From DATMNI01 sp035570275 (lineage in GTDB: Bacteria; Acidobacteriota; Terriglobia; Bryobacterales; Bryobacteraceae): a stretch of 64,000 nucleotides of DNA. Each line of letters begins with the position of its first letter. Within the stretch, counting starts at the first letter, position 1. Location: NCBI GenBank assembly GCA_035570275.1, contig DATMNI010000280.1, positions 1 through 64,000 of the forward strand, written 5' to 3'. The notes beneath the pieces were generated by a model, which was not told the origin of the DNA, did not search any database, and was given only the letters and a program-made list of their open reading frames with translations. Below are positions 8,367 through 16,869 of the stretch, one piece after another. The translations under genes and the position numbers were made by a program.

Positions 8367-9302
8367 TTACTGAAACAGCCGCTGCAGGTTCTCGCCCAGA
8401 ATCAGCCGCGCATCCGATCCGCTGATGCCCATGTCGAGCAGCGCCCGCGTCTGCGCCTCGAAGATGGCATGGTTCCAGCCGCGCGGGAAGAACGACGAGT
8501 CCGTGCCGAACAGCAGCCGCCCGGCCCCCACCACGTCCAGGGCGCGGCGGTAGACCGTCTTCAGGTCGAGCCCTTCGTACTTCATCCACGCATTGCTGCT
8601 GGAGGTGTCCAGATAGACATTAGGGCACAGATCGGCCAGCATTAAGGCCTCGCGCAGATAGCCCGCCCCGAAGTGCGGGATCACGAAGGCGAGGCCCGGG
8701 TAGCGAAGCGCAATGGCATGCAGGTCGATGGGGTTCGAACACCGCATGTCAAACGGGGAGGGCAGCGCCAGCTTCTTCCGCACCCCCACCGTCAGCACGC
8801 CGCAATGAACGAAGACCGCCCGGCCGGCAGCCGGCTTCCCAGGCTCGTTTGGCTTTTCATTCTGCCGCGCGGCCTCGTCCAGTACCGCCAGCACCCTGGC
8901 GTCGTGGACGCTGTAGCGGTGCATGGCGGGGAACAGGCTGACGGCATGCAGGCCGCAGCGGAACGCGACCTGGGCGCGGTCCAGCGCGCCTTCGTCCATC
9001 GGGTTGAGCATGAAGTATCCGAAGAACCGGTCGGGCCGGGCGGCCACGGCGGCGGCCACCGAAGCCTCGTCTCCCGGCACGCTGGAGATCAGCGATGCCC
9101 GCAGAATGCCGTGAGCTTCCAGAGCCGCCGCCCAGACCTGCGCCAGTTCCGCGGGGTCCTCCGGCGGCAGGTCCCAGCCGGTGGCGGAGGCTACCTGCTC
9201 CGCGGTGCGGCCGGCCTGCGCGCCTAGCGTTTCAAAAAAGCGCCGCGAGAAAAAGTGAACGTGCGCGTCGCAGACGGGGAAATCACCCCATGGAGTTTGC
9301 AT
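8367..9302 (-). CDS. Amidohydrolase family 2 metal-dependent hydrolase
   Basis: 311-aa TIM-barrel hydrolase of the Amidohydro_2 (ACMSD/resorcylate decarboxylase-like) superfamily. Metal-site motifs are CDAHVHFF at residues 11-18, FVHCGV near 168, VIPHFGAGY near 213 and LLFGTDSSFF near 270. The substrate cannot be read from sequence; small carboxylates or lactones are typical. Its start overlaps the 3' end of the response-regulator gene by 20 bp, so it is the last gene of a kinase-regulator-hydrolase operon. Confidence 0.85.
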   Translation of the reverse strand: MQTPWGDFPVCDAHVHFFSRRFFETLGAQAGRTAEQVASATGWDLPPEDPAELAQVWAAALEAHGILRASLISSVPGDEASVAAAVAARPDRFFGYFMLNPMDEGALDRAQVAFRCGLHAVSLFPAMHRYSVHDARVLAVLDEAARQNEKPNEPGKPAAGRAVFVHCGVLTVGVRKKLALPSPFDMRCSNPIDLHAIALRYPGLAFVIPHFGAGYLREALMLADLCPNVYLDTSSSNAWMKYEGLDLKTVYRRALDVVGAGRLLFGTDSSFFPRGWNHAIFEAQTRALLDMGISGSDARLILGENLQRLFQ

Positions 9303-9960
9303 CCGGTTTGTTCCAGTGGGTGATGCCGGCGGCCAGCGCCAGTTGAGTCAGGCCGGCCACGTTGTTCACGCCGAGTTTCTTCATCATCGTCTTGCGGTAA
9401 CTTCGCACGGTTTGCAGCCCCAGGTCCAGCAGCACGGCGATCTCCTTGCTGGTTTTGCCTTCGGCCACCAACCGCAATACCTGCAGTTCCCGTGGCGAGA
9501 GCGATTCCAGCGGGCTCTTGTCGTGGGTTTCCAGATCGCCCCGCTGGATGCGGGCCAGCAAGCGGTCGGAAACCTGTGAACTCAGGTACGAACCGCCCTT
9601 CGCTACCGTCCTGAGCGCGTCCAGCAATTCGTTCGACGATGCCTTTTTCAATACGAAGGCTCGCGCCCCCGAGCGGATGGCGCTGACCACGGAGTTTTCG
9701 TCGTCGTACATCGACAGAATGACGACCTTGATGTTCGGACAGTGCCGCAAGATCTCCGTCGTGGCCTCGATTCCGTTCATTCCCGGCAGGCCGATATCCA
9801 TCAGGACCAGATCCGGCGCGTCCCTCTTGCAGATTTGCACGGCGTCAGCGCCGTTGTCGGCCTCCCCGACCACGCGAAACTCGCTCCCGCGCTCCAGGAT
9901 CCCTTTCACGCCGTCCCTTACCAGCTTGTGATCATCGACAAGAACAATGTCGAATGCCAT
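9283..9960 (-). CDS. NarL/FixJ-family response regulator
   Basis: 225-aa two-component response regulator. The receiver domain (residues 1-120) has the acidic pair DDHK near residue 9, the phospho-acceptor Asp in LVLMDIGLPGMNG near 56 and Lys in FVLKKA near 106. The C-terminal LuxR-type helix-turn-helix contains LSPRELQVLRLVAEGKTSKE and TVRSYRKTMMKKLGV. It lies 91 bp downstream of a matching HisKA_3 kinase gene, almost certainly its cognate partner. Confidence 0.95.
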   Translation of the reverse strand: MAFDIVLVDDHKLVRDGVKGILERGSEFRVVGEADNGADAVQICKRDAPDLVLMDIGLPGMNGIEATTEILRHCPNIKVVILSMYDDENSVVSAIRSGARAFVLKKASSNELLDALRTVAKGGSYLSSQVSDRLLARIQRGDLETHDKSPLESLSPRELQVLRLVAEGKTSKEIAVLLDLGLQTVRSYRKTMMKKLGVNNVAGLTQLALAAGITHWNKPDANSMG

Positions 9961-9992
9961 AGGTTGTCTCTACGCGTCTTTCTGCCCCGGGG

Positions 9993-10087
9993 CCCTCACT
10001 AAACTGGCGGCTCTCACTAAACTGGCGGCCCTCACTAGACCGGCGCCCTAGCTAAGCTGGCGCCCTCACTGCGCTGGCGGCCCTCAC
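9993..10087. repeat. Tandem array of about 18-bp units at the end of the histidine kinase gene
   Basis: Five consecutive units close to CCCTCACTAAACTGGCGG (9993-10010, 10011-10028, 10029-10045, 10046-10062, 10063-10080) plus a partial sixth. Two are 17 bp. The last units form the 3' end of the kinase reading frame, so the array spans the stop codon and most of the kinase-regulator gap. Confidence 0.85.
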
Positions 10088-11059
10088 GATGGTTCCGGTT
10101 TTCGGGTTGCTGGCGATGCCCAGTTCCAGCCCCGCCTGCGCGGCGTAATGTTCCATGCTGAGCAAGCCCAGCCCGCGAGAGCCTCCCATCGGGTCAGCCG
10201 GGTCAAATCCCCGCCCGTTATCCCGAATTTCCAAAGCGATACCGCTACGTGTGGACTTTACCGCGATTTCAATGGCGGAGCAACTGGAATGTTGCACGGA
10301 GTTTTTTACCGCCTCCTGAGCGATCTCAAACATGGCCCGCGACATCTGCGGATCCAGCTTCAGTCCGGGGTCCATGTTGACCCGCAGCGTGCCCGCAAAA
10401 CGGGCGCGCAGGCGTTCGGTGAGGCGGTCCAGAGCCGCGCGCAAACCGGCTCGTTCCACCGCCGACGGGTTGAGTTCGTAGCTATACTCACGAACTTCCT
10501 CCATCATCCCACCCAGTAACTGCTGGATTTCCGTAATCCGGGTGCAGGTTTCGGGCGAAACAGCCTCCAGGTCCATGCGCACCAGGTCGAGTTGCAGGCC
10601 CAGCGCGGTAAGGTTTTGCCCGATGGAGTTGTGGAGGAACTTGGAGACCGCGGAACGCTCCGAGGCCTGAGCCTTGAGCGCGCTCAACACGGTGCGCCGC
10701 AGTTCTTCCTCGGCCGTGATCCAGGCGGTGGCTTCGCGCGCCCACCCGCCGGCATAACCGATCACCGCATTCACGCGAACCGGAAAAACCGTGATGTTCC
10801 AGATGTCCACTCCGTGCCGTTCGCGCAGTGTCAAGGTCTCGCCGGCGAAGACTCGCGCGAACCGGGCCATCCAGGCATCCGACGCACTTCGGCTAACCAC
10901 ACGAGATATCGCCCGGCCAGCCAGGTCTGCAGCGAGCTTGCCGAAAACCGGCGAAGTGTTGCCGAAGACGCGCTGAAATACTCCGTCGGCCGAGACCATC
11001 CACTGACACGCCGGGCTCTGCCGCAACAGCAATTCGGACAGAGCGAGGTCGTCTTCCAT
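10052..11059 (-). CDS. Sensor histidine kinase (HisKA_3/NarX type) with N-terminal PAS-like domain
   Basis: 335-aa soluble kinase with no obvious membrane helix. Residues 1-110 look like a PAS sensor (CQWMVSADGVFQRVFGN). The dimerisation/phosphorylation helix carries His in FLHNSIGQNLTALGLQL near residue 140. The HATPase region shows IAQEAVKNSVQHSS (N box) and LEIRDNGRGFDP near 275 (G1). The C-terminal RAASAVRAPA tail is encoded by the tandem array, so it may be recently altered. Pairs with the downstream response regulator; the stimulus is unknown. Confidence 0.92.
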   Translation of the reverse strand: MEDDLALSELLLRQSPACQWMVSADGVFQRVFGNTSPVFGKLAADLAGRAISRVVSRSASDAWMARFARVFAGETLTLRERHGVDIWNITVFPVRVNAVIGYAGGWAREATAWITAEEELRRTVLSALKAQASERSAVSKFLHNSIGQNLTALGLQLDLVRMDLEAVSPETCTRITEIQQLLGGMMEEVREYSYELNPSAVERAGLRAALDRLTERLRARFAGTLRVNMDPGLKLDPQMSRAMFEIAQEAVKNSVQHSSCSAIEIAVKSTRSGIALEIRDNGRGFDPADPMGGSRGLGLLSMEHYAAQAGLELGIASNPKTGTIVRAASAVRAPA

Positions 11060-11064
11060 GAGCG

Positions 11065-11128
11065 GTGAACTACGGCAATCGTGAGCTATGTCAATCGTGA
11101 ACTACACCAATCGTGAACTACACCGGGA
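11065..11128. repeat. Four 16-bp tandem repeats upstream of the histidine kinase
   Basis: Four adjacent 16-bp units near GTGAACTACACCAATC (starts 11065, 11081, 11097, 11113) begin 5 bp upstream of the kinase start codon and run toward the transketolase gene. They could affect kinase expression, or simply be slippage products like the other arrays in this window. Confidence 0.8.
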
Positions 11129-11175
11129 ACTGCACCGGGCGTAGCGGCACCGGGCGTGAACCGCGCCGGGCGAAG

Positions 11176-12141
11176 CTAACGCTTGCGCGCCAGAACCTTG
11201 CGGGCCGCGGCGGCGACATCGCGCGCCATCAAGCCATACTTGTCCAGCAACTCTTCGGGTTGGCCGGATTCCGCGTAGCTGTCGTTAAGCCCGACAAATT
11301 CCATCGCGCACGGATAGGTTTCGGCCACCACCTGCGCCACTCTCACGCCCAGCCCTCCATCCCTAAAGTGCTCTTCGGCAACCACGATGGCTCGGGTTTC
11401 GGCGGCGGCGTGGCCGATCGCGTCGCGGTCCAGCGGCTTGACCGTATGCATGTCGATCACGCGGGCCGAAATTCCCTCCGCGTCCAGCGCCTCGGCGGCC
11501 AGGACCGCCTGGGCCACCAACAGCCCGTTGGCGACGATGGTGACATCCCTGCCTTCCATCACTTCGATCGACTTGCCGATTTCGAACTTCTGATCGGCGG
11601 CGTAAATCGCCAGTGTCTTGGGACGGCCGGTGCGGATGAAGACCGGCCCGTGGTACGCCGCGGCGGCGCGAACCAGCCCTTTGGTAGAGGCTTCGTCGGC
11701 CGGCGCCATCACCACGAACCCCGCCAGCGAACAGGCCAGCCCGATCTCTTCCATGCTCATTTGCGACGGTCCGTCCTCGCCGATCGAAATGCCGCTGTGA
11801 GTTCCCACTACCTTCAGGTTGGAGCGCCCGTAGGCGGCGCCGATGCGCATTTGCTCGAAACCCTTGTTCATGGCGAATACGGAGAAGGTGGAAACGAACG
11901 GGATTTTCCCCACCATGGCAAGCCCCGCGCCCACGCCTACCATGTTGGATTCGGCGATGCCGCAGGAGAAGAAGCGGTCTGGAAACTCTTTGGCGAAGTA
12001 AACGGTCATGGTGGACTTCGAGAGGTCGGCATCCACCACCACCACGTCTTTGTTTTCGCGGCCCAGTTCCACCAGCGTGCGCCCGAAGGCTTCGCGGGTG
12101 GCGGGTCCCGGTTTCAATTCGAATCTGGTCTTGGTGGGCAT
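11176..12141 (-). CDS. Transketolase, C-terminal subunit
   Basis: 321-aa second half of a split transketolase: the pyrimidine-binding (Pyr) domain plus the C-terminal domain. It begins TREAFGRTLVELGRENKDVVVVDADL, has FFSCGIAESNMVGVGAGLA near residue 80, where Glu activates thiamine diphosphate, and ends in the transketolase C-terminal fold (VVAEEHFRDGGLG). It follows the N-terminal subunit gene with a 1-bp gap. Together they transfer two-carbon units in the pentose phosphate pathway. Confidence 0.92.
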   Translation of the reverse strand: MPTKTRFELKPGPATREAFGRTLVELGRENKDVVVVDADLSKSTMTVYFAKEFPDRFFSCGIAESNMVGVGAGLAMVGKIPFVSTFSVFAMNKGFEQMRIGAAYGRSNLKVVGTHSGISIGEDGPSQMSMEEIGLACSLAGFVVMAPADEASTKGLVRAAAAYHGPVFIRTGRPKTLAIYAADQKFEIGKSIEVMEGRDVTIVANGLLVAQAVLAAEALDAEGISARVIDMHTVKPLDRDAIGHAAAETRAIVVAEEHFRDGGLGVRVAQVVAETYPCAMEFVGLNDSYAESGQPEELLDKYGLMARDVAAAARKVLARKR

Positions 12142-12142
12142 A

Positions 12143-12964
12143 TTAGTTGAGCTCCTTCATGGCAAGCTGATATTCGTCCTTGTTGGGGGCCATTCCGTGG
12201 AACTTCGGATTGTTCTCCATGAAGGAGACGCCCTTTCCCTTGACGGTGTGGGCCACAATGCAGGTGGGCCTGCCCTTGGTGGCCTCGGCTTCCTGCAGCG
12301 CGGCCTTGATGGCGCGGAAATCGTGGCCGTCGATTTCGATGGTGTGCCACCCAAAGGCCCGCCATTTGTCGGCCAGCGGCGCGACCTCCATGATATCTTT
12401 TACGAAGCCATCGAGCTGGATGCCGTTGTAATCGACAATGCACACCACGTTATCGGCCTTGAGAAACGGGCCGGACATGGCGGCTTCCCAAACCTGCCCT
12501 TCCTGGATCTCGCCATCGCCCAGCATGACGTAAAAGCGCGAGGGCCGCCCATCCAGCCGCGAGCCCAGCCCCATGCCGATAGCCAGCGACAGCCCTTCGC
12601 CCAACGAACCGGTGGAAGCCTCCAGACTGGGGATGAAACGCATATCGGGATGACCCTGAAAGACCGAGCCGAGTTTTCGCAGCGTATTAAGTTGATCCTT
12701 AGGCGCATCGGGATAACCAAGCTCCGCCATCACACTGTAGAGCACCGGCGCGGCGTGGCCCTTGGAAAGGAGGAAGCGGTCCCGATCCACCCATTTCGGA
12801 TTCTGCGGTTCGATCTTCATGTAATCGAAGTAGAGTTGCACCAGGATTTCGACTGCCGACAGCGAGCCACCCGGGTGACCGGACTTGGCTTCATAAATCA
12901 TCTCGACGATATCACGTCGTACTTGCTTGGCAATCTCTTGCAGTTCTTCAATGGACTTAGGCAT
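12143..12964 (-). CDS. Transketolase, N-terminal subunit
   Basis: Thiamine-diphosphate-binding half (273 aa from ATG 12964; a start at 12979 adds five residues). Family motifs: AKSGHPGGSLSAVEILVQLY near residues 25-44, LSKGHAAPVLY near 65, and the ThDP/Mg motif LGDGEIQEGQVWEA near 146 with VDYNGIQLDG following. Split transketolases encoded by adjacent genes are common in archaea and many bacteria. This pair sits alone without other pentose phosphate genes. Confidence 0.92.
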   Translation of the reverse strand: MPKSIEELQEIAKQVRRDIVEMIYEAKSGHPGGSLSAVEILVQLYFDYMKIEPQNPKWVDRDRFLLSKGHAAPVLYSVMAELGYPDAPKDQLNTLRKLGSVFQGHPDMRFIPSLEASTGSLGEGLSLAIGMGLGSRLDGRPSRFYVMLGDGEIQEGQVWEAAMSGPFLKADNVVCIVDYNGIQLDGFVKDIMEVAPLADKWRAFGWHTIEIDGHDFRAIKAALQEAEATKGRPTCIVAHTVKGKGVSFMENNPKFHGMAPNKDEYQLAMKELN

Positions 12965-12990
12965 TTGGTGAGTTTCCATTTTAGCAGCCT

Positions 12991-13045
12991 TGTGGGGCAG
13001 GTTGTTAAGGGGTACCCTCAGGGTCCGGCGGATTGCTAATCCGCC
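12991..13045. repeat. Dispersed palindromic repeat, family A copy 1
   Basis: Contains TGTGGGGCAGGTTGTTAA followed by GGCGGATTGCTAATCCGCC, a near-perfect palindrome. A GGGTACCCTCAGGGTCC insert separates the two modules. Same family as 23382-23424 and the inverted pair at 49449-49580. It lies between the transketolase and Cys-cluster genes. Confidence 0.8.
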
Positions 13046-13084
13046 CTCTTGCTCGATTTGACGTTCCGCCCACCGGTCGCGCCG

Positions 13085-13708
13085 CTACTCTCCCATCAAA
13101 GCGAAGGCCACAATGGTATCTCCGCGTACACCGGTGGCGCGCTCCAATTCGCCCACCAGCTTGGACTCCAGACCGTCCGGGTCCACCTCCACTTCACACC
13201 CGGCGATCTGCTCGTCAGTGGCGCCATGAAAGCACAGTTCGCAGACACCCACAGCTTCGTCCGCGCTCCGCACCGGCGGCCCGAAAATGCGGCAGGTCAT
13301 GGGACGCGCGGCATAGAGGTCGCAGGTGCCCGCCTCCGGGTCGAGCACCGGGCACAGTGCTTCATCGGCGAAAGCGGCGAAGCTCTCTTCGGCTTCGTCG
13401 CCTTCCTCCAACACGCCGGTTTCCGGGTCGCCCGGGAAATCCGGCCCGAAGCGCGCCAGGTAATCGCGGGTGCGCTGGCGCACCCTTTGGGCGCGGGGCC
13501 GGTCGCGCCGCTCCAGTTCTGCCAGGCCCTCACGCAACCGCAGGGCATCGAGTTGGCTGATGGGGAACGGGCCGATGCAGCACTCGTAGCAGCCCGCCCG
13601 GCACACCAGCCAGTCGCCGCTTTTGCGCGCGGCTTCGGCCATGGCGGCATCCACGATTTGGATGAGCGCGGCGTCGCCTCCCGGTCGCGCACCAGCGCTG
13701 GTTGGCAT
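13085..13708 (-). CDS. YkgJ-family Cys-cluster protein
   Basis: 207-aa protein with a putative zinc- or iron-chelating cluster: CRAGCYECC near residues 40-48, CPVLDPEAGTCDLYAARPMTCRIF near 110-135 and CELC near 155. This pattern matches the YkgJ/UPF0153 CxxCxxxCC family, whose function is unknown. I chose ATG 13708; the longer frame up to 13945 reads through a degenerate region and lacks family similarity. Last gene before a lower-GC island. Confidence 0.8.
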   Translation of the reverse strand: MPTSAGARPGGDAALIQIVDAAMAEAARKSGDWLVCRAGCYECCIGPFPISQLDALRLREGLAELERRDRPRAQRVRQRTRDYLARFGPDFPGDPETGVLEEGDEAEESFAAFADEALCPVLDPEAGTCDLYAARPMTCRIFGPPVRSADEAVGVCELCFHGATDEQIAGCEVEVDPDGLESKLVGELERATGVRGDTIVAFALMGE

Positions 13709-14240
13709 GCTTCTAAGGATAGCGCGCGGTCGAGGGTCGTTGAACTGGTTCGGTGGACGCAGCCGCATACCATCCCGGTCCCAATGGAAGGGGAGTTCAA
13801 CGACAATCCGGGGGACCCTGACTGTCCGCGTGGATGGCCCCAAGTCGCCCGTCACCGAGGCCGGCCAAGAGGTGGACATGCCGTTTTCAAGGTAACGACA
13901 ACACCAAAGAACTCGTCGGCGACGCTCCAGGTTCGGCTTCGGCAAGCGGGTCTGGGGCCAGACCCCACAAGGCTTCGACGTTTACTACGACGACATCGCT
14001 ATCGACACCAAACGGATCGGGGCCGGAAGTGCGCCGGGACAAGAGCCGCTCGAAGGACGTCCCTTAGCCCCCAACCCGAATTCTGTTTTCCGCAGTCGTC
14101 GCCAACTACCCGGCGTTGCGGATCGACGCCAAACGGCGGCTGATCGATGCTCTGATATGCTCTGATCGCTCTGATCATAACCAATTGCTATCGAGGGTGG
14201 GCCATCGTATGCTTAAGGAGCCTTCGACCTTCAGACTAAA
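13709..14240. pseudogene. Degenerate intergenic stretch with a coding remnant
   Basis: No intact gene in 532 bp. On the plus strand around 13935-14066 a frame reads RVWGQTPQGFDVYYDDIAID and then TKRIGAG, resembling the end of a concanavalin-A-like or lyase-type secreted enzyme, with no start and stops before it. Upstream, 13790-13895 reads GTLTVRVDGPKSPVTEAGQE in another frame, so this looks like a frameshifted remnant. A 9-bp unit near TGCTCTGAT is repeated three times at about 14148-14175, just before the cassette. Confidence 0.4.
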
Positions 14241-14792
14241 ATGCTCGCCGAGTCCGATCGCATCGTCATCGGCTACCATGGCACATCAGTCGAAAGTGCC
14301 GCGGTAATCCTGGGAGGCGGAGCCTTTCGGCTCAGCCAGAATGACTACGATTGGCTCGGACACGGCGTATATTTCTGGGAATACGCACCATATCGGGCAA
14401 GGGAATGGGCTATAGGAAAACACGGCCCTGATGCTGCGGTGGTCGAGGCGAAAATCCGGCTCGGCCGCTGCCTGGATCTGACCGACATCCGCTACACTGA
14501 AGTTATCCGCCAGGCATTTGACGGTCTCCGCGAGGCCTACGCAAAGAGGGGCTCGACCATGCCGGTGAATCGAGGGAAGGCTCGTCGGCTCGACTGCTTG
14601 GTTATCAACTATGTCGCAGAATACGTTCTTCCAGAGTGCGAGACAGTGCGTGCACCGTTCTTGGAGGGGTCTCCGATTTTTGACGGATCTGCCCTTCTCA
14701 GCGCAAGCCACGTCCAAATTGTAATCCGAAGGCCAACCACCACGATAACAGGCATCCGCATCGTGGACACTTGGGGGGATGATAAGAGATGA
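14241..14792 (+). CDS. ADP-ribosyltransferase-like protein (putative toxin/effector)
   Basis: 183-aa protein, first gene of a three-gene cassette. The N-terminus carries YHGTS (residues 12-16) and, after a short helix, NDYDWLGHGVYFWE (34-47). This spacing of an early His and a later Tyr resembles the H-Y-E core of PARP/DUF3990-type ADP-ribosyltransferases, which use NAD+ to modify targets. I could not place the third catalytic residue with certainty. No signal peptide or membrane helix. Its TGA overlaps the next ATG (ATGA), indicating translational coupling. Base composition is more AT-rich than the flanks. An AAGGAG lies about 20 bp upstream of ATG 14241, so the start is uncertain. A non-enzymatic role is possible. 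Confidence 0.6.
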   Translation: MLAESDRIVIGYHGTSVESAAVILGGGAFRLSQNDYDWLGHGVYFWEYAPYRAREWAIGKHGPDAAVVEAKIRLGRCLDLTDIRYTEVIRQAFDGLREAYAKRGSTMPVNRGKARRLDCLVINYVAEYVLPECETVRAPFLEGSPIFDGSALLSASHVQIVIRRPTTTITGIRIVDTWGDDKR

Positions 14793-15799
14793 AAACAGAA
14801 AAACAGCCCGACGTCATTTCGCCGAATGCTGTACGCGATCACTTTGACTCAGCCAATGCCGACGATGTTGTGAAGCGCGCCCAGCAACTCATGTTGTACA
14901 AGGACCTTCCGGACCGCATTGATGACGGCGATATCGCGGAAGGTCCGGCTCTTGTTCATCCAAGAGTCAAGCGGGTGCCGTTGCGTGCTTATCTAGCAAG
15001 TGCGCTGACAGGTCTTTCGGACGACCAGCGCACGACAATATTTGAGATATCTGAGCGTGTGAATGAGATTTGCTTGGAAATCGACATTGAACTGTATGAG
15101 CCGAGGAAGAAAACCGATCCTGTTCACAACCCGGAGGTTTCGGATGCTGACGTCTTCAAAATGGATCATGATCGGGTGGTCACATCGGATCTGGTAATTC
15201 ATCTCTGCCACTATCCGAGTACGGGTGCGGGCGAAGAACTCGGCTTCGCATACGCATCTTTAGTTCCAATTGTTCTGCTGGCCCCCGGAGACCAGAGGGT
15301 AAGCCGCATGATCACTGGCATACCATCGTTTAAATTGGAAATTAGATATGAATGCCCCGGGGACCTCAACACCTTGCTTGCGAAACGACTTCTTGAAATC
15401 AGGCCATACCTCGAGGAACGACGTATCACTAGGGAACAACATGAGACCAATTTAGTAGGAGCACGCATCTGTGACTTGCGGTTGCAGGCGGGTCTAACCC
15501 GAGATGACCTTGCGAAGCTAGTTGGTCTCACAGTAGAGAGTATTAAGCATCTGGAAGAGAATGTCGATGCCACTTCGAATCCCCCGCTTACGCACTTACG
15601 CGCGTTAGCCGCTGCTCTCAAGACTACTGTGGCTGAGCTCATCGTTCCGGATCTAAATGAGTACATCCTGTCGCAAATCCAGTCGACCCTTTATCAGCGG
15701 GTGCCAGCACGTTTTTACGACCGAATGACCCAGAGAGATCGCAACACGCTGATGCGACGGTATTTGTATCGAGTGCTAGATTCACTTGACAGAGGATAG
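14789..15799 (+). CDS. Nucleoside 2-deoxyribosyltransferase-like domain fused to XRE helix-turn-helix
   Basis: 336-aa fusion. Residues about 66-205 resemble the nucleoside deoxyribosyltransferase/TIR-like (STIR) fold: YLASALTG at 68-75, an Asp in TSDLVIHL (Asp134) and a Glu in GAGEELGFAYA (149-150), positions matching the catalytic Asp and Glu of that family. Residues 225-290 form an XRE-type HTH (ICDLRLQAGLTRDDLAKLVG, then VESIKHLEE). The C-terminal 45 residues are predicted helical and unassigned. The middle gene of the cassette, it overlaps the ART-like gene by 4 bp and ends 3 bp before the protease. Likely a sensor-repressor, or an enzyme with built-in autoregulation; the combination is unusual. 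Confidence 0.65.
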   Translation: MKTEKQPDVISPNAVRDHFDSANADDVVKRAQQLMLYKDLPDRIDDGDIAEGPALVHPRVKRVPLRAYLASALTGLSDDQRTTIFEISERVNEICLEIDIELYEPRKKTDPVHNPEVSDADVFKMDHDRVVTSDLVIHLCHYPSTGAGEELGFAYASLVPIVLLAPGDQRVSRMITGIPSFKLEIRYECPGDLNTLLAKRLLEIRPYLEERRITREQHETNLVGARICDLRLQAGLTRDDLAKLVGLTVESIKHLEENVDATSNPPLTHLRALAAALKTTVAELIVPDLNEYILSQIQSTLYQRVPARFYDRMTQRDRNTLMRRYLYRVLDSLDRG

Positions 15800-15802
15800 C
15801 AA

Positions 15803-16561
15803 GTGCCCTCGGAATCGTTACTGCCCGATCCAGAGCGCACTTCGCAACGTCTGCTCGTTAAGATGGCCACAGGTGCGATTCCGGTTGATGTCTACGAGGC
15901 AACAAGGCTTTGGGCTGGCCTCTCGATCATTGAAGAGGACATCGACGGGCCAGGCTATCTTCTTCCATTGGGAAAGCTCGGCTCAGAAATCATTGTCCGC
16001 CAGGCTGACCCGATTGAGCGGAAGCGCTTCACTATCGCTCATGAGCTGGGACATTGGGTCTTGGGAATTACTTGTGAGCGGAAGACCGGCGAGTTTAGCC
16101 AGCCTCCTGGGCTGCGTCACGATGTTATCGAGAAATGGTGCGATACCTTCGCAGCCACTTTTCTGGTTCCGCGTGAGATTTTGATTGACTACTTCCGGGA
16201 CGTCCACGATCCGCTGATAGCGACGCATCTGCTCGCCGCCCCGAAGCGCTTCAGGGTATCTGAAGAGGCAATGTTTTTGCGGGCCTACGAAGTGCTTGGG
16301 ATGCGCATCGCATACTTCGAGCCAGGGTCAGCGAAGATAACGAGAGCATTTGTGCCAGAGACAGTCATTCCCGAAATTGAGCGGGCCCTTTCGTTACCGG
16401 ACATACGGAGCTGGCTTCATTTAGATGCTCTCGCCCTTAGAGTCCGAATCGATTCGGCAAGGTTTATTTGCTGTTGGAGCACATTACGAGGATCCAGGAG
16501 GGTCCTGCTAGTGCTCGCCCCTTGTTCGAGCACCGACGTGGCGGTTGACAACCAGGCGTGA
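15803..16561 (+). CDS. ImmA/IrrE-family metallopeptidase
   Basis: 252-aa zinc peptidase. The HExxH motif is HELGH (residues 80-84) preceded by ERKRFTIA, and a probable third ligand is Glu110 in IEKWCDTFAATFLVP, exactly the ImmA/IrrE arrangement. In characterised systems such proteases cleave an XRE repressor (ImmR, DdrO) upon a signal; here the XRE partner is the adjacent fusion protein. GTG start with AGAGGA 7 bp upstream and a 3-bp gap to the previous stop. The C-terminal 40 residues (after IDSARFICCW) look low in conservation and may be altered at the island edge. Confidence 0.85.
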   Translation: MPSESLLPDPERTSQRLLVKMATGAIPVDVYEATRLWAGLSIIEEDIDGPGYLLPLGKLGSEIIVRQADPIERKRFTIAHELGHWVLGITCERKTGEFSQPPGLRHDVIEKWCDTFAATFLVPREILIDYFRDVHDPLIATHLLAAPKRFRVSEEAMFLRAYEVLGMRIAYFEPGSAKITRAFVPETVIPEIERALSLPDIRSWLHLDALALRVRIDSARFICCWSTLRGSRRVLLVLAPCSSTDVAVDNQA

Positions 16562-16594
16562 CCCCAAAAGCCTCGCCGCTAGTAAGACCATTTC

Positions 16595-16813
16595 TTGGGG
16601 CATGAAACGCGAAAACAGCGGATTGATCCGCTCCGGCTCATGATTCGGGTGGAGGCCCGCGTGGTGCTGTTCCTGATCACCGCGACCATGGCCGGGTGGG
16701 CGCTCAATTGCGTGCTCAACTCCAATTTCCGGCCCGCAACTGCTCACACAACGCCGGGTAAGAGACAGCAGAACCATTTGGCCACCGCTACCAAGCAATT
16801 CAGCCCAGTGTGA
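16595..16813 (+). pseudogene. Truncated 5' copy of the CPBP protease gene
   Basis: Positions 16625-16723 align without gaps to 16885-16983 of the CPBP gene, about 88 of 99 bases identical by eye. The encoded segment RVVLFLITATMAGWALNCVL parallels VVLFLITATVAGWALNGLL of the intact protein. The similarity stops after the first transmembrane helix, then the 72-codon frame runs on into unrelated sequence. It marks the right-hand border of the ART/NDT-XRE/ImmA island. Confidence 0.75.
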
Positions 16814-16869
16814 AGATTCTCATTTCACCGGTAGCCCACACCCGCGCCCGCGCGCTATCCTGAACCCGA

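Noticed and set aside
8730..8745. GGTTCGAA motif as a tRNA T-loop
   Set aside because: It lies inside the amidohydrolase coding sequence and no acceptor or anticodon stems surround it. I found no tRNA gene in the window.
9993..10087. Possible CRISPR array
   Set aside because: Units of 17-18 bp are contiguous with no spacers, and no cas gene is present. The other tandem arrays fail for the same reason.
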